DNA from: Actinomycetes bacterium | GTDB taxonomy: Bacteria; Actinomycetota; Acidimicrobiia; Spongiisociales; JAHEDJ01 | Direction of reading: 5' to 3' | Assembly: GCA_024641245.1 (NCBI GenBank) | Contig: JAHEDK010000016.1 | Location: 1-57,645, forward strand | Length of the DNA: 57,645 nt | Shown here: positions 28,176 to 39,983 of the stretch, piece after piece | Layout: the number at the start of each line of letters is the position of its first letter | Numbering within the stretch: position 1 is the first letter of the stretch | The notes under the pieces: generated by a model | Told to the model about the DNA's origin: nothing | What the model saw: the letters and a program-made list of their open reading frames with translations, nothing else | The model's database searches: none | Position numbers and translations under genes: made by a program

Positions 28176-30137
28176 TTACTCGTCGCTCGGCTTCGTCTGC
28201 GACATGGCGGCAATCGCCTGCACCACCGATTCGTTCGCCAAAGTGGTCACATCACCTAGTTGCCGCTCCTCCGAGATGTCTTTGAGAAGACGCCGCATGA
28301 TCTTGCCCGACCGGGTCTTCGGCAGGTCGTCGGTGAACACAATGCTCTTTGGTTTGGCGATTGCACCGATCTTCTCTGCGACGTGATCCCGCAGTTCGTG
28401 GAGCAGTTTGTCGTCTCCGATTTCACCGGCACGCAACGTGACGAACGCCGCGATTGCCTGACCGGTGATTTCGTCCTTGCGGCCGACGACGGCTGCCTCT
28501 GCAACTGCCCGGTGTGAAACGAGTGCAGACTCAACCTCGGTAGTCGATATGTTGTGTCCTGCTATCAGCATGACGTCGTCCACACGGCCGAGGAGCCAGA
28601 AGTAGCCGTCTTCATCTCGCTTGGCGCCGTCACCAGGGAAGTAGACCCCCTCCATGCGGGACCAGTAGGTCTGCACATAGCGATCCGGGTCGCCGTAGAT
28701 CGTGCGCAGCATCGACGGCCAGGGGCGCCGGATGGCCAGGAACCCTCCGCCCCCGAGCGGAACCGAATTGCCCTCTTCGTCGATGACGTCTGCCGAGATT
28801 CCGGGGAAGGCAAACGTCGCAGACCCGGGTTTGGTGGGAACCGCGCCGGGCAGCGGGGTGATCATGATGGCACCGGTTTCGGTCTGCCACCACGTGTCGA
28901 CAATCGGACGGCTGCTGCCGCCGATGTGCTCGTGGTACCACATCCAGGCTTCGGGGTTGATCGGCTCGCCGACCGTGCCGAGCACTCGCAACGAGTTCAA
29001 GTCGTGCCCGGCCGGAAACTCGTCGCCCCACTTCATGAACGCACGAATCGCGGTTGGAGCCGTGTAAAAGATGGTGACCTTGTAGTCCTCGATGATCTGC
29101 CACAAACGGTCCTTCTCGGGCCAATCCGGCGCACCCTCGTACATCACGCCGGTTGTGCCGTTGGCGAGTGGACCATAGACAATGTAGGAGTGACCGGTGA
29201 CCCACCCGATGTCGGCTGCGCACCAGTACACATCGTCCGGTTTGATATCGAACACGTAACTGTGCGTCGTGGCTACGCCCGCCAGGTAGCCGCCCTGGGT
29301 ATGAACGATTCCCTTCGGCTTTCCGGTCGTGCCCGATGTGTACAGGATATAGAGGAGGTCTTCGGCATTCATCACCGCCGGCTCGAACTCCGTCGACTTC
29401 CCTTCGATGAGATCGTGGTACCAGACATCCCGACCCTCGGTCATCATGACGTCGTTGTCTGTGCGCTTGACGACGACCACGTGCTCGATCGATGGGCTCT
29501 GCGCCACCGACACATCGGCGTTCACTTTGAGTGGAACCACGCTCCCGCGTCGCCAGGCCCCATCCTGGGTGATGACGACCTTGGCTTCTGCATCGTTTAT
29601 GCGGTCGGCCAGCGCGTCCGAGGAGAATCCGCCGAACACGACGGAGTGGGGTGCGCCGATGCGGGCGCACGCCAGCATCGCAATCGGAAGTTCGGGGATC
29701 ATCCCCATGTAGATGGCTACTCGATCGCCTTTCGCAACGCCTAGTTCCACCAACCCGTTGGCAAAGCGATTGACCTCTTCGTAGAGCTCCCGATACGTGA
29801 ACGTCCGGGTGTCGCCGGGTTCTCCGATCCAGTGATAGGCGACCTTGTCGCCTTGAGAGGCGAGATGACGGTCGAGGCAGTTGTAGGTGACGTTCAACTC
29901 GCCGTCTTTGAACCACTTGAAGAAGGGCGGATTCGAGTCATCGAGGATCTCTGTCGGTTCCTTGAACCAGGTGATCCGGCTCCTTGCCTGCTGCTCCCAG
30001 AAACCCAGCCAGTCATCCTCAGCTTGTTCGTGAAGGCCCGGTTTTGCGTTGGCTTGCGCGGCAAACTCGTCGGACGGCGGGAAGACCCGGTCCTCCGTCG
30101 AGAGGTTCTCGATGGCCTGACGGCTGCTGTCTGACAC
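28176..30137 (-). CDS. acsA: Acetyl-CoA synthetase (AMP-forming)
   Basis: Activates acetate through acetyl-AMP. Motifs: [23 protein letters not shown], the [16 protein letters not shown] acyl pocket and the acetylatable lysine in [14 protein letters not shown] start at GTG 30137 ([21 protein letters not shown]), which has GGAAGGAG upstream and gives 653 residues, the family norm. The frame stays open 74 codons further, but that part has no Acs similarity. It opens the minus-strand acs-prpE unit at the edge of the carboxylate locus. Confidence 0.96.
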   Translation of the reverse strand: MSDSSRQAIENLSTEDRVFPPSDEFAAQANAKPGLHEQAEDDWLGFWEQQARSRITWFKEPTEILDDSNPPFFKWFKDGELNVTYNCLDRHLASQGDKVAYHWIGEPGDTRTFTYRELYEEVNRFANGLVELGVAKGDRVAIYMGMIPELPIAMLACARIGAPHSVVFGGFSSDALADRINDAEAKVVITQDGAWRRGSVVPLKVNADVSVAQSPSIEHVVVVKRTDNDVMMTEGRDVWYHDLIEGKSTEFEPAVMNAEDLLYILYTSGTTGKPKGIVHTQGGYLAGVATTHSYVFDIKPDDVYWCAADIGWVTGHSYIVYGPLANGTTGVMYEGAPDWPEKDRLWQIIEDYKVTIFYTAPTAIRAFMKWGDEFPAGHDLNSLRVLGTVGEPINPEAWMWYHEHIGGSSRPIVDTWWQTETGAIMITPLPGAVPTKPGSATFAFPGISADVIDEEGNSVPLGGGGFLAIRRPWPSMLRTIYGDPDRYVQTYWSRMEGVYFPGDGAKRDEDGYFWLLGRVDDVMLIAGHNISTTEVESALVSHRAVAEAAVVGRKDEITGQAIAAFVTLRAGEIGDDKLLHELRDHVAEKIGAIAKPKSIVFTDDLPKTRSGKIMRRLLKDISEERQLGDVTTLANESVVQAIAAMSQTKPSDE

Positions 30138-30343
30138 GAAAGCTCCTTCCTGCCGCCCGCGGCGCGGGCACATCACAATTCGAGGGACACGCCCTTCCAA
30201 ACGACATGCTACGGAAGCACCACCTCTTACACCACGGAGTGCCGCCGACCGGTCGATATGGGCGGTGAGCGGTCCGCAGCGGGTGCTGAACCACTCGACG
30301 CAAACGGTTTGCCGAACCCCGTTTCGCGCGTGAGGATGTGGCC

Positions 30344-30769
30344 ATGTCAGAAACCCCACCCACCCAGGTACGTCGCCGACGCCCGGGATTCCCCTGGTTC
30401 GGGCCTACACAGATCTGGCTGGCCGTCAGCCTCATCGTCGTGCTGATCGGCAGCATGCTGCGCTGGTGGAACACCGTGGCCGGCCCGGTATACGGCCTCG
30501 ACAACTGGGGGATGATCTCGTTATGGGGCGCGGCCGTTGGCCTGGCGGGGGTGTTCTCAACCCGCCACACGCTTTACCGGTTCTTGCCTGCTCTCGGTGG
30601 AGCTGTTGCGCTGGGGTTGGTCATCTGGCTGATGGTGACGGGCACCTCCGAGTGCACCCTCGATGAAGGCACCCTGTGCCAACCTGCCTTCGGACTGATA
30701 ATCACCGGCGCCGGTGCGCTCAACACTGTGTTCCTGGGTGGCCGGGAGTTGCTGAGCACTCGACAGTAG
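30344..30769 (+). CDS. Small four-helix membrane protein, unknown function
   Basis: About 141 residues: a short basic N-terminus, then four predicted membrane segments (near 22-42, 52-72, 78-100 and 115-135) with a small loop holding two cysteines ([11 protein letters not shown]). ATG 30344 is preceded by GAGG at a suitable distance; GTG 30338 is in frame. It is divergent from acs and 50 bp upstream of the hybrid kinase on the same strand. No family recognised. Confidence 0.7.
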   Translation: MSETPPTQVRRRRPGFPWFGPTQIWLAVSLIVVLIGSMLRWWNTVAGPVYGLDNWGMISLWGAAVGLAGVFSTRHTLYRFLPALGGAVALGLVIWLMVTGTSECTLDEGTLCQPAFGLIITGAGALNTVFLGGRELLSTRQ

Positions 30770-30819
30770 ACCCCGGGCCCGCTCTCCTGGTCGTTGGCCA
30801 GCTCGACTGAACCCTCCGT

Positions 30820-33800
30820 GTGGTCACTGGGTCTGCTTTCGTGCCGCCGGCACCATCATCAATAAGTCGTCAAGGGCGCGAGATTGCGGCCGACAAGTCA
30901 ACTATGGCTGTGCCGTTGGGAACCCGGGCGGAAATCGAATACGTATCGCAACGCGACGTTGTCGAGAGCACTTCTGCCGCGATTGAAAGTGCCGTCGTTC
31001 GCGGTCTTCAGTGGGGCGGGGTTCTGCTCGGCATACCCCTTCTGATCGCCGCGGCCACCCTTTCCGACGCCGGCATCGCCTTTCTGGCATCCCTATCGCT
31101 CGTAACCGGAGGATTCGCGTTTCTGCAGTTGCACCGCGGCAGTGTCAATGCCGCGCAGTTGATCCTGGTTGTGGCAACGCTGGCCGCCGTCGAGATGCCC
31201 GTACAACCAGCCGAACGTTGGAGCCCCCTCCTGGTGGGTGTTGCGGCGTTTGGTGCAGTTGGCAGTTTGTTCGTCCGCGGCCGACGGCTGGCTTTCTACC
31301 TCGGCTACCTGGGGGCTATCTGGGCTCTCCAGGTGCTGTGGGCGGCCGACCAGGGGTCGGGGGTCTTTGCCGGCGCCAGACAGACACACCTGTTCACCAT
31401 GGCTCTCGAGGTAGCGGTCTTCATAGTCATCGCCGGCGCTCTCCATCGGATCGCCACCGCGGTCCAGAACACTGAGCTTGGCTATCAGGCACTCTTTGCT
31501 CGCGCTCCCACGTCGATCTGGCAGGAGGATTTCCGCGGTGCCGCCGCAATCCTCGATCGGTTGCGGGCAGACGGGATCGTCGACCTCCGAAGCCACCTGA
31601 CCGACAACCCCACCGTGTTCGACGAGGCGCTGGCCGCCATCCGAGTGATCGATGTCAACGAAGCCGCAGTTGCCCTCCTCGAGGCCGACGGCGCCGACGA
31701 TCTGCTCGGACCGATCAACTCAGTGACCGTCGACGAAGATGCTCGGAAGTCGTTCCTCGAGCAACTCGTTGCCATCTGGACGAGACAGGATCATCTCGTC
31801 ATAGACTTCTCGGGTACAACATTGAAAGGACACCCTTTCGATTGTGTGATGCATTGGGAGGCGCCTCCCGACGGCAAGGGCGGCCTCGACCTCGGGCGGG
31901 TCCTTGTTTCCATCGTCGATGTCTCCAGATTGAAGAAAACGCAGCGAGATCTCGCCAACAAGAACGAACTCCTCGACAGCGTCGCCAACGCGCAGCTTCG
32001 CTTCATTCGCACTAGTGGAAGCCGGGTTGACCAGTTCGATTCCCTCCTCAACGACCTCCTCCGGCTCACGGCCAGCAACTGGGGCGTCATAGCGGAGATG
32101 CTTCCCGTGGACGACGAAGCCCACCTACTGGTTCGCGCCGCCCACGGCGCCGGGTGGCAGAACGACGCGACCGACTGCGAAGCGGCTTCGTCAGCAGGGC
32201 TGATCGGGCTGGCGCTGGGAACCCAGGAAACCGTGATCGCCTCTCGTCCCACCGGTCAAGATCTCCCCTGCTACCCAGGGAACGCCGATGACCTCGACTC
32301 GATAATGATCGTTCCCTTCCGGCAAGCGGGCTCGGTGGTCGGAGTCATCGCCATAGCCAATCGCCCAGGTGGGTACTCACGGGAGATGTCCGAGCAAATC
32401 GAACCGTTCATTGCAACGATCGCCGGCTTGACCGATGCGATCAGGACGGAGCAGAGACGGGTCGCCGCCGAGGCAGCTTTACGGGAAGCGAAAGAAACGG
32501 CGGAGAGAGCGACGAACGCCAAGTCCCAATTCCTCGCCAACGTCAGCCATGAAATCCGGACTCCGATGAACGCGATCCAAGGAATGACGGAGCTGGCACT
32601 GGCGACGGAGTTGACCGGGGAACAGCGCGAGTACCTCGGAACGGTCAAGTTGTCGGTCGACAGCCTGTTGACATTGGTGAACGACCTGCTCGACGTGTCG
32701 AAGATCGAGGCAGGAAAACTCGAACTGGAGACCATCCCCTTCAGCCTCGCCGAGACCGTCGGAGACACAATTCGAACGATCGCCGTGCGAGCCGCGGCCA
32801 AGGGCCTCGCTCTCGACTATCAACTCGACCCCAACATTCCAGACGCCGTCGTCGGAGACCCCGGACGTATCCGCCAGATTCTGTTCAATCTGGTCGGCAA
32901 CTCAGTGAAGTTCACAAATGTCGGAGGGATCAAGGTGTTAGTGAATGCCACCGCGCTCACCGACTCCAACATCGACCTCCATGTCTCCGTCGCAGACACG
33001 GGAGTGGGAATCCCTGCCGACAAGCAGGAGCAGATCTTCGAGGCATTCGCCCAGGCGGACGGTTCAACGACCCGCCGGTTCGGAGGGACGGGACTCGGCC
33101 TAACGATAACCGCTGAGCTAGTCGAGAAGATGGGCGGTCGGATTTGGGTGGAGAGCGCCCTCGGCTCCGGAAGCACGTTTCACTTCACAGCCTCTCTCGG
33201 CGTGGCTGATGACGAGGCAGTGTTGCTGCAATCCCTCGGACCCGAAGCGTCCGGGAAGATTCATGCTCTGATAATCACCGACTCCGCCGGCGCCCAGCGC
33301 AACCTGGCAGAGATGCTACGACAGGGTGGGGTATCGTCCGTCGGGGCGATGAGCCTCCCGGACGCGGTAGACGTCATGACGAGGATCGAGCGGCTGCGTC
33401 GCCGGCCGGACGTGATAATCATCGAGCATGAGCAGGACACCCTCGAAATGGCCTCCCGGGTGTCTGGCCATGAAGCCTTCAACGGCATACCCGTCATTGT
33501 TTGCCCCACATCCGGGCAGCGCGGCGAAGCGAGCGAATACCGTTCGGCCGGCGCTTCGGGCTACCTTGCGAAGCCGATCAGTGCATCTGAGCTACTTGAA
33601 ATTGTGAGGGTTCTCGCCGGCCCTTCCCGTCCCGATCTCCTCGTCACGCGGCATTGGATTCGAGAGCGTAGAACCAGGATGCGAGTCCTCGTTGCAGATG
33701 ACAGTCCGACCAACCGCCGCCTGGCCTTGCGGCTCCTAGAGAAGCGCGGTCACGTCGCGGTGGCTGTTGAGAATGGATATGAAGCCGTTCGGGCGGTCGC

Positions 33801-34446
33801 GGACGGGACCTTCGACGCGGTCTTGATGGATGTCCAGATGCCGGGAATGGATGGCCTTGACGCAACCGCAGTGATCCGCGCCAACGAGGCCGCCGACCGC
33901 CATTTGCCCATAATCGCACTCACCGCCCACGCGATGGACTCTGATCGCGATCGTTGCCTCGAAGCCGGGATGGACGGATTCCTAGCGAAACCATTCCGAG
34001 CCGAGGAGCTCTTCGCAGTCCTGGAGCAGATGGTTCCGCACGGAAGTGTCTCGGGTTCGCCGGCAGAAACAGCCCTCGAGGATCCACGGTCTGTCGTTTT
34101 CGACCGCGAAGACGGATTGACCCGGGTCGAAGGCATGCTTGATGTGCTGGCTGAAATGGCCGATCTCTTCCTGGAGGAAGCGAGGATGCTCTCGGAAGCG
34201 ATCGTTGATGGATTCGGCCGGAACGACCTGACGGCCATCGCCGGGGCATCGCACCGCATCAAGGGCAGCTCCGGCCTGCTTGGGGCAACAGGCACCTTCC
34301 GCGCCGCTCGCCATCTCAACGACATCGCCAAAGGCGGCGACCTCGAAGGAGCCACCAGGGCGTGGCCGAAGTTGCAGTCCGAACTGACGCTGCTCGAGCC
34401 GGAACTGCGCCGACTCATCGCTGAGGCGAGTGTGGTCCACAGCTAG
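30820..34446 (+). CDS. Hybrid sensor histidine kinase with two receivers and HPt
   Basis: 1208 residues as numbered from GTG 30820; ATG 30904 (Met29) is a plausible alternative start. Order: membrane domain of about six helices (60-210), PAS-like region (about 225-370), GAF-like domain (about 400-545), coiled linker, HisKA with His577 (SHEIRTPMN), HATPase (Asn-box [24 protein letters not shown]), receiver 1 (about 813-935), receiver 2 (about 953-1072, phospho-acceptor Asp1004 in [11 protein letters not shown]) and HPt (His1145 in SHRIKGSSG). Receiver 1 has Glu869 where the phospho-Asp is expected, so it is probably inactive or locked. Convergent with the exonuclease-fusion gene; no obvious output regulator beside it. 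Confidence 0.93.
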   Translation: MVTGSAFVPPAPSSISRQGREIAADKSTMAVPLGTRAEIEYVSQRDVVESTSAAIESAVVRGLQWGGVLLGIPLLIAAATLSDAGIAFLASLSLVTGGFAFLQLHRGSVNAAQLILVVATLAAVEMPVQPAERWSPLLVGVAAFGAVGSLFVRGRRLAFYLGYLGAIWALQVLWAADQGSGVFAGARQTHLFTMALEVAVFIVIAGALHRIATAVQNTELGYQALFARAPTSIWQEDFRGAAAILDRLRADGIVDLRSHLTDNPTVFDEALAAIRVIDVNEAAVALLEADGADDLLGPINSVTVDEDARKSFLEQLVAIWTRQDHLVIDFSGTTLKGHPFDCVMHWEAPPDGKGGLDLGRVLVSIVDVSRLKKTQRDLANKNELLDSVANAQLRFIRTSGSRVDQFDSLLNDLLRLTASNWGVIAEMLPVDDEAHLLVRAAHGAGWQNDATDCEAASSAGLIGLALGTQETVIASRPTGQDLPCYPGNADDLDSIMIVPFRQAGSVVGVIAIANRPGGYSREMSEQIEPFIATIAGLTDAIRTEQRRVAAEAALREAKETAERATNAKSQFLANVSHEIRTPMNAIQGMTELALATELTGEQREYLGTVKLSVDSLLTLVNDLLDVSKIEAGKLELETIPFSLAETVGDTIRTIAVRAAAKGLALDYQLDPNIPDAVVGDPGRIRQILFNLVGNSVKFTNVGGIKVLVNATALTDSNIDLHVSVADTGVGIPADKQEQIFEAFAQADGSTTRRFGGTGLGLTITAELVEKMGGRIWVESALGSGSTFHFTASLGVADDEAVLLQSLGPEASGKIHALIITDSAGAQRNLAEMLRQGGVSSVGAMSLPDAVDVMTRIERLRRRPDVIIIEHEQDTLEMASRVSGHEAFNGIPVIVCPTSGQRGEASEYRSAGASGYLAKPISASELLEIVRVLAGPSRPDLLVTRHWIRERRTRMRVLVADDSPTNRRLALRLLEKRGHVAVAVENGYEAVRAVADGTFDAVLMDVQMPGMDGLDATAVIRANEAADRHLPIIALTAHAMDSDRDRCLEAGMDGFLAKPFRAEELFAVLEQMVPHGSVSGSPAETALEDPRSVVFDREDGLTRVEGMLDVLAEMADLFLEEARMLSEAIVDGFGRNDLTAIAGASHRIKGSSGLLGATGTFRAARHLNDIAKGGDLEGATRAWPKLQSELTLLEPELRRLIAEASVVHS

Positions 34447-34448
34447 TG

Positions 34449-34465
34449 GGCAATAGGCAATAGGC
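34449..34465. repeat. Heptamer repeat GGCAATA (2 copies plus GGC)
   Basis: Two perfect GGCAATA units start 2 nt after the hybrid-kinase stop codon, in the 56-bp convergent gap. The same heptamer recurs at 48127-48142 and 50767-50800. Confidence 0.85.
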
Positions 34466-34502
34466 AGCCTTCCTCCCCTCAGAAGCTCAGAGCCTGCGGA
34501 CC

Positions 34503-36596
34503 TCAGTACTCCAGTCGAGCGTAGAAAGTATCTTTCTCCGCCCTCTGCACCTGCGCGAAAGTACGCAGGCCGCGGGCCTCGAGCAGTGGGATGAGCTGTA
34601 GAAACAACTCTGCGGTGACCAACGCGTCACCCAGCGAGGTATGCCGTCCGGTCACGGGCACTCCCACGAGTCGGGCGAGGGCCTCGAGACTGTGCACGTC
34701 CGACTCGGGGTAGACGAGGGCTGCGAGCAACAAAGTGTCCAGGACAGGATTCGAGAGGGTGACCCCCGTGGACTGCTCTTTCAGCTGAAGGAACTTCAGA
34801 TCGAAGGCCACGTTGTGACCGACCAGAATCGTGTCCTCGACGAACCGCGCGAAGCGGGGAAGCACGATATCGATGGTGGGCTGCCCGGCCAGCATTTCCG
34901 CGTCGATTCTGTGGATCTGGTACGACTCGGCCGGTATGGACCGACGCGGATCGACGAGCTGATCGAATGCCTCGTATCGGAGCAGTTTCCCGTTGAGGAT
35001 CCGAACGGCGCCAATCGAGATGATCTCATCCCCCCCGCTGGGATCGAGTCCCGTTGTCTCGGTGTCGAAAACGGTGAATACCAGATCGCGTAAGTGCCGG
35101 TCGTCGAGGCTGTCTGCCGCGTCGCGCTGTTCGAATAGATCAAAGTCGTAGAATTCCGGTCGACCCTCATCGAGCACTCGCAATGCGAGCGCTGGGACTG
35201 CGACGGCCTTCGGCAGAAGCACTCGTAAGAAAGGCTTCCCGTCAGAGCCCGTTTCGCACCAGACTTCGCCACCATGCAAAGCGAGGAGGGATTCCAGGTC
35301 CCCCTCGCCAACCGACGATTCCTTCATGCAAACCGCCACCATGGACTCGGTTATTCCGGTCTCCGGCCATTCGACGTCCAGGGCGGCGAACTGACCTAGC
35401 TCCTGCATCCGGATGGCCATCGAGCCCGACCCGACCTGTTCCGCCATGTGGGCCGCCACGGCGGCCAATCGGTCGATCAGAGCGAGACCGTCCACCTTCA
35501 CCCAGAGTGAATCCTCCCGCACGTCCGTCGACACGCTGATTCCTGTGGAACTCTCCACGCGGTTCGCCAGCGCCAGCAGCAGATCGTCGCCGAGCATGTC
35601 GTCGAGTTCCCATGCCGACTCGAGTGTTGCCGCATGTTGTGCCGAAACGTCGTCGATCCGGACTGATAGCCGCTCGGCCTCCTCAACGATCACCGACCGG
35701 AATCGCTCGACATCACCTCCCGACATCTCGGGATACGAGAGTATGGTCTCGATCGCGGCCCTGATTCCGGCGACGGAGTGCCGGGCCTCGTGCGTGAGGG
35801 AACGAAGCAATTGATCACGCCGTCCGCGGGCCGCTCGCTCGTGCGTCACATCTTCCATTGTCAGCACAAAACCGGTGAAAATCCCCGCGGTATCGCGAAC
35901 GGCGACCATGGTCATGCGCAGGACGAAGCCGGAAGGGATCGTGGCAACGAAGCGTTGAGGACGCACTTTGGCACCACGTTCGGCACGCAGTTGCAAGTGA
36001 TGGAGGGCGTTGAGAACGACATTGCGATCGAGAAACGCGAACACCGACCTCCCCAGTCCGACGTAGTTCGCATCTTCCCCGGCCAGGAGGTTCCGGGCTT
36101 CGCCGTTGTAGAGCAGAATCTGCCCGTCGAGATTGCAGACGATGACACCCTGAGCAAGGTCGGACATCAGCGCGGCCAGGCGTTCCTTCTCATGTCCGAC
36201 AGCTTTCCTACCTGCCTCGACCGCCGCTTCCTGATCCTCGAGGCTCTCCCACAATCGTCCGGCCAGGCGATTGATCGACCACCCCAGCTTGCGCAGATGG
36301 GTCGGACCGCCCGGGTCGATGCGGTGGGCCGGATTGACCGTGGCAATGAGGTCAACCTCGTCGGACATCCGGCGCGTCGCCACCATGAACGAACGAAAGA
36401 ATCGCCCGGCCACAACACCGCCGAGTGCCGCCAGTGCAAGGCCGCTGGGCACCAGGAGATTCAAAGCCTCTCCGAAGCCCTGACGACCTGCTTCGTCGAG
36501 TCCCGCCCAGACAATCGACAACGCCGCGACATAGCCGACGGCCGTGCCGACCGCGCCGACGCCGGCGATCGTCGATTCGAGGCGGCGGCCCCTCAT
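34503..36596 (-). CDS. Membrane pseudo-histidine kinase fused to DnaQ-like 3'-5' exonuclease
   Basis: 697 residues. Two membrane helices (about 10-32 and 48-68), a HAMP-like linker (70-125), a PAS domain (about 138-250), a HisKA-like helix pair with His269 ([12 protein letters not shown]) and an ATPase-like region (330-465) without a recognisable Asn-box or DxGxG motif. The last 190 residues are a DEDDh exonuclease: Asp511 and Glu513 (FDTETTG), Asp599 ([10 protein letters not shown]), His652 and Asp657 ([12 protein letters not shown]), all present. Stand-alone exonucleases of this kind lie beside ActP-like symporters and DUF294 proteins in Pseudomonas and relatives; this is a sensor-linked version. 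Its start overlaps the stop of the CheY-like gene by 4 bp. Substrate unknown. Confidence 0.9.
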   Translation of the reverse strand: MRGRRLESTIAGVGAVGTAVGYVAALSIVWAGLDEAGRQGFGEALNLLVPSGLALAALGGVVAGRFFRSFMVATRRMSDEVDLIATVNPAHRIDPGGPTHLRKLGWSINRLAGRLWESLEDQEAAVEAGRKAVGHEKERLAALMSDLAQGVIVCNLDGQILLYNGEARNLLAGEDANYVGLGRSVFAFLDRNVVLNALHHLQLRAERGAKVRPQRFVATIPSGFVLRMTMVAVRDTAGIFTGFVLTMEDVTHERAARGRRDQLLRSLTHEARHSVAGIRAAIETILSYPEMSGGDVERFRSVIVEEAERLSVRIDDVSAQHAATLESAWELDDMLGDDLLLALANRVESSTGISVSTDVREDSLWVKVDGLALIDRLAAVAAHMAEQVGSGSMAIRMQELGQFAALDVEWPETGITESMVAVCMKESSVGEGDLESLLALHGGEVWCETGSDGKPFLRVLLPKAVAVPALALRVLDEGRPEFYDFDLFEQRDAADSLDDRHLRDLVFTVFDTETTGLDPSGGDEIISIGAVRILNGKLLRYEAFDQLVDPRRSIPAESYQIHRIDAEMLAGQPTIDIVLPRFARFVEDTILVGHNVAFDLKFLQLKEQSTGVTLSNPVLDTLLLAALVYPESDVHSLEALARLVGVPVTGRHTSLGDALVTAELFLQLIPLLEARGLRTFAQVQRAEKDTFYARLEY

Positions 36597-36964
36597 CGAC
36601 CTTCCAGGGCCCGGTGTACAACGGCAACGAGGTCTCGCGTCGCGAAGGGTTTCGTGACGTACTCGTCCGCTCCGAGGGCCTTTCCTTTTTCTGCCTCGGC
36701 TTCCCGACCCCTGGCAGTCAACATGACCACCACCGGGTTCGGAAGCTCGGCGTCGTTTCGGATGCGCTGCAGAACGTCGAACCCCGATAGCTTCGGCATC
36801 ATCACGTCGAGTAGGACGAGATCCGGCTGAAACGACGCAAGAAGCTCTAGCGCTTCTTCCCCATCGGAGGCCACCTCGACTTCATACCCTTCGTGTCGCA
36901 TGAGGAACTCGAGCGAGATAACGATATTCGGCTCATCGTCAACGATCAGTACCCGTGCGCTCAA
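36593..36964 (-). CDS. Single-domain (CheY-like) response regulator
   Basis: 123 residues that make up one receiver domain: VLIVDDEPN acidic pocket, [13 protein letters not shown] phospho-Asp, MLTARG Thr and YVTKPF Lys; no output domain. The start is TTG 36964, with AGGAGG 8 nt upstream; the longer ATG-initiated frame runs through the kinase gene. It overlaps the upstream symporter-kinase gene by 26 bp and the downstream exonuclease-fusion gene by 4 bp, so it probably relays phosphate from that kinase. Confidence 0.93.
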   Translation of the reverse strand: MSARVLIVDDEPNIVISLEFLMRHEGYEVEVASDGEEALELLASFQPDLVLLDVMMPKLSGFDVLQRIRNDAELPNPVVVMLTARGREAEAEKGKALGADEYVTKPFATRDLVAVVHRALEGR

Positions 36965-39725
36965 CTGCCTCACCTCCTCCCGGATCGTCAGCCGGCGGAC
37001 TGATTGCCAACGGTAGAGCGAAACGGAACACTGCGCCCGGCCCAAGAGCAGTTTCAATCCAGAGGCGCCCCCCCAACTGGGTGATGATCTCTTTCGAGAT
37101 AGGTAGTCCGAGCCCGGTACCGCGCGGCTTGCCGGAATCTCCATCTGCGACTTGCTGGAACTTCTCGAAGATAAGCTCGTGGTGTTCACGCGGTACTCCC
37201 GGGCCGTTGTCCGCGACCGTTACGCGCGCCTCCCCATCAGCTTGCTCGAGGGTCACCCACACCCTCGGTTGGTCGGGATCGCTGAACTTCACCGCATTGG
37301 ACACCAGATTGATGATCACCTGTATGAGCCGATCGCGGTCGAAATCCGCCTGCAAGTTCGACGGGCCGAGGTCAATGTGCATTTCGATGTTCCGGCGGCG
37401 GAGAAGTTCGCCCACACGCTGTAGTGACTCCTCAACGACCGGTCCCAGCTGCTGGACCTCCATCCGCCACTCAAGCGTGCCGGATTCGATCTTGGCGAAA
37501 TCAAGCACCTGGTTGATGTGCCTGGTCAGCCGCTCGCTCTCTTTCAGGATGATGTCGAGGAACTGGCTCCGCTGATCATGATCGAGGTCGGGGTTGTCAT
37601 CCAGAATCTCCGTGAAGGCGCGGATCGATGTCAGCGGAGTACGGAGTTCATGGGTCACAGCCGACATGAAGTCATCCTTCATCCGATCGAGCTCGAGAAG
37701 TTGCAGGTTGGCGTTCTGCAAATCCTCCGTGGCTTGCTCCAGTTCGCGCTGTTTCTGCTCTAGTTGCCGGCTGTAGGCGAGGACGCGGGTCGTTTCATCC
37801 AACACATCGAGGACCTCGTCGCGGCTCAGAACGGCCTCTTCCACAGCGGACGAAACCAGCGCCCGGGCGGACACTGCTCCAACCGCCCCGGCGAGTCTTT
37901 GCTCGACGAACGTGACCAAATCCGCATCGGCCTCCAGTTCGCCGGACTCGGCGATGCCCCGCGTGGCCGCATACCGCATCAGAAGCGCGTCTGCCCTCGG
38001 CGAGCCCAGTACCCGTTCGAGGATCGACCGTAACTCGACAAACGAGGCGGTGCCCTGCCATACGGATGCCTGGGTTCGTTCGCTGGCTCCCTTGAACACA
38101 TCCACGAAGATCGACGCCTGACGCTGCTCGATGGGTGTCTGGTCGGTGAGGATCGACACCACCATGAATAGCCCGGCGTTGATCAACAGACTCCAGAACA
38201 ATCCGTTGGTGATCGGATCGAAACCCTCTAGCCCGAGCAGAGCGAAAGGCCGGAGAGCCTCGATCCCGAACGGCCCGGACTCGATGAGGGCATCGGACAT
38301 GAGCCCGCTCTCCACCAGCGTCGGGATTGCGAGCGTGTAAGCCCACACCGTGAATCCGGCAACCATCCCCGCAATGGCGCCTCTGTGATTGCCGGGCTTC
38401 CAGTAGATCCCACCAAGGATCGAGGGAGCGAGTTGCGCGATTGCCGCGAATGAGATCAGCCCGACCGAAACGAGAGGCAGAGCTCCTTCGGTCAGCCGGA
38501 AGTAGAAATACCCGAGGAGGACGACCGAAAGGATGGTGATCCGCCTGGTGCCCAGCACAAGCGAGGAGACGTCCCCGCGCTCGCCCAGGCGGAATGAGCG
38601 AACTCTGAGCAGCACAGGGATGACAACGTCGTTGGAGACCATGGTGGAAAGAGCAACGGTGGCCACTATGACCATGGAGGCGGCTGCAGACAAGCCGCCG
38701 ATGAACGCCACAAGAGCAAGCAGCCGCTGACCGTCGGCCATCGGAAGCAGCAGGACGAGGTTGTCGGGGTCCACCGATCCCGACGCGAACGTGAGGCGCC
38801 CGCCTACCGCGATCGGGAGAACAAAGATGTTGATTACGAACAAGTAGAGGGGGAACAGCCAGATCGCCTTGTTGAGATGGCTCTCATCGGTGTTTTCGAC
38901 CACAGCCATCTGGAACTGCCTCGGCAGGAACATTATGGCCAGCGCAGAAAGCACCATCAGCCATCCCCAGTCCCAGTACTCCTCAACTCCGCCATCGAAT
39001 CGGAGCAATGAGGAGATATCGGCATCAGCAGCCGCTCTCGTGAAGATGTCGCCCGGCCCAGAAAACAGCCCCCAGGTGACAAATACCCCAACGGCGAGGA
39101 AGGCAAACAACTTGACGACAGACTCAAAAGCAATGGCAGCCACGAGACCTTCATGGTGCTCGGTGACGTCCAGGTGCCTGGTCCCAAAGAGGATCGCAAA
39201 CGTCCCGAGCAGAAGCGCCACCCAGAAGGCCGTCCCACCGAATGGGTCGGTGAAACCCACAGCACTCGAAGTAACGTCCGGGTAGTGCCAGAGCAAAGCA
39301 AAACTCGTGGCGATCCCGTCGAGTTGGAGAGCAACGTAGGGCACGATGCCCACCGCGGCGATGCCCGTGACGATAACGCCGAGGGCGAGTCCCTTCCCGT
39401 ATCGAGACGAGATGAAGTCGGCAATCGACGTGATGGAGTTCTGCTTGCTGATCCGGATTATCTTGCGAAAGACGACCCACCAGAGACCCGCCATCAGGGT
39501 TGGCCCAAGGTAGATGGGGAGAAAGCCGATACCGGCGGAGGCTGCCCTTCCGACGCTGCCGTAGAACGTCCAGGCGGTGCAGTAGACGGCCAGTGACAGC
39601 GAGTAGACGTACGGGTTGGCGATGATGCTGCGACCGCGCTCGGCGCGGCGATCCGCATAGCGGGCGATCAAGAACAGCAGGCCGATGTAGGCGAGCGCCG
39701 AGCCAACAATGACCCAGCCGAACAC
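36939..39725 (-). CDS. Symporter-fused sensor histidine kinase (CbrA/CrbS-like)
   Basis: 928 residues. The first 530 or so form a sodium/solute symporter (SSS) domain with about 13 helices ([22 protein letters not shown] at the start; [12 protein letters not shown]). A linker with an STAC-like helical region (about 560-650) and a coiled coil follow, then HisKA with His692 ([12 protein letters not shown]) and HATPase (Asn810 in [23 protein letters not shown]). CbrA and CrbS have this architecture; CrbS controls acetyl-CoA synthetase genes in Vibrio and Pseudomonas. The nearby acs, acetate-type symporter and receiver genes support a carboxylate-sensing role here (inference). Confidence 0.95.
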   Translation of the reverse strand: MFGWVIVGSALAYIGLLFLIARYADRRAERGRSIIANPYVYSLSLAVYCTAWTFYGSVGRAASAGIGFLPIYLGPTLMAGLWWVVFRKIIRISKQNSITSIADFISSRYGKGLALGVIVTGIAAVGIVPYVALQLDGIATSFALLWHYPDVTSSAVGFTDPFGGTAFWVALLLGTFAILFGTRHLDVTEHHEGLVAAIAFESVVKLFAFLAVGVFVTWGLFSGPGDIFTRAAADADISSLLRFDGGVEEYWDWGWLMVLSALAIMFLPRQFQMAVVENTDESHLNKAIWLFPLYLFVINIFVLPIAVGGRLTFASGSVDPDNLVLLLPMADGQRLLALVAFIGGLSAAASMVIVATVALSTMVSNDVVIPVLLRVRSFRLGERGDVSSLVLGTRRITILSVVLLGYFYFRLTEGALPLVSVGLISFAAIAQLAPSILGGIYWKPGNHRGAIAGMVAGFTVWAYTLAIPTLVESGLMSDALIESGPFGIEALRPFALLGLEGFDPITNGLFWSLLINAGLFMVVSILTDQTPIEQRQASIFVDVFKGASERTQASVWQGTASFVELRSILERVLGSPRADALLMRYAATRGIAESGELEADADLVTFVEQRLAGAVGAVSARALVSSAVEEAVLSRDEVLDVLDETTRVLAYSRQLEQKQRELEQATEDLQNANLQLLELDRMKDDFMSAVTHELRTPLTSIRAFTEILDDNPDLDHDQRSQFLDIILKESERLTRHINQVLDFAKIESGTLEWRMEVQQLGPVVEESLQRVGELLRRRNIEMHIDLGPSNLQADFDRDRLIQVIINLVSNAVKFSDPDQPRVWVTLEQADGEARVTVADNGPGVPREHHELIFEKFQQVADGDSGKPRGTGLGLPISKEIITQLGGRLWIETALGPGAVFRFALPLAISPPADDPGGGEAVERTGTDR

Positions 39726-39728
39726 CGC

Positions 39729-39917
39729 TCAGTGCCTCCGCTCGATGACGACGGCCATAACCCCGATGAGCACGGCCCACAATCCGAACAAGTACAGGTA
39801 CAGCACAGGGACTCCGAGCAATGTCCCTTCCGAGGAGGCCAGCTTCATCAGTGGATAGTTGAGAACGAGCGCGCCGAACACGGAGACCGCTGCTAGGCGT
39901 TGACCGCGACGATCCAT
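39729..39917 (-). CDS. Small two-helix membrane protein upstream of the symporter-kinase
   Basis: 62 residues with two hydrophobic helices (about 9-24 and 33-55) and a basic C-terminus (IERRH). ATG 39917 has AGAGGAGG 7 nt upstream; a longer start at 39962 lacks support. The stop codon lies 3 nt from the kinase start. Small membrane proteins translationally coupled to such kinases are known (CbrX in Pseudomonas), and small subunits are common beside SSS transporters. No sequence family is assigned with certainty. Confidence 0.8.
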   Translation of the reverse strand: MDRRGQRLAAVSVFGALVLNYPLMKLASSEGTLLGVPVLYLYLFGLWAVLIGVMAVVIERRH

Positions 39918-39983
39918 CGTCGTCCTCCTCTCCGTCGCAGATGTAGCGGCCGGGCGGGCCACCTCGCGACCGTCAATCGATGA

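Noticed and set aside
28554..29916. Two long open frames (396 and 428 codons) over acs
   Set aside because: Both are alternative-frame shadows of the acetyl-CoA synthetase gene, whose motifs are complete.
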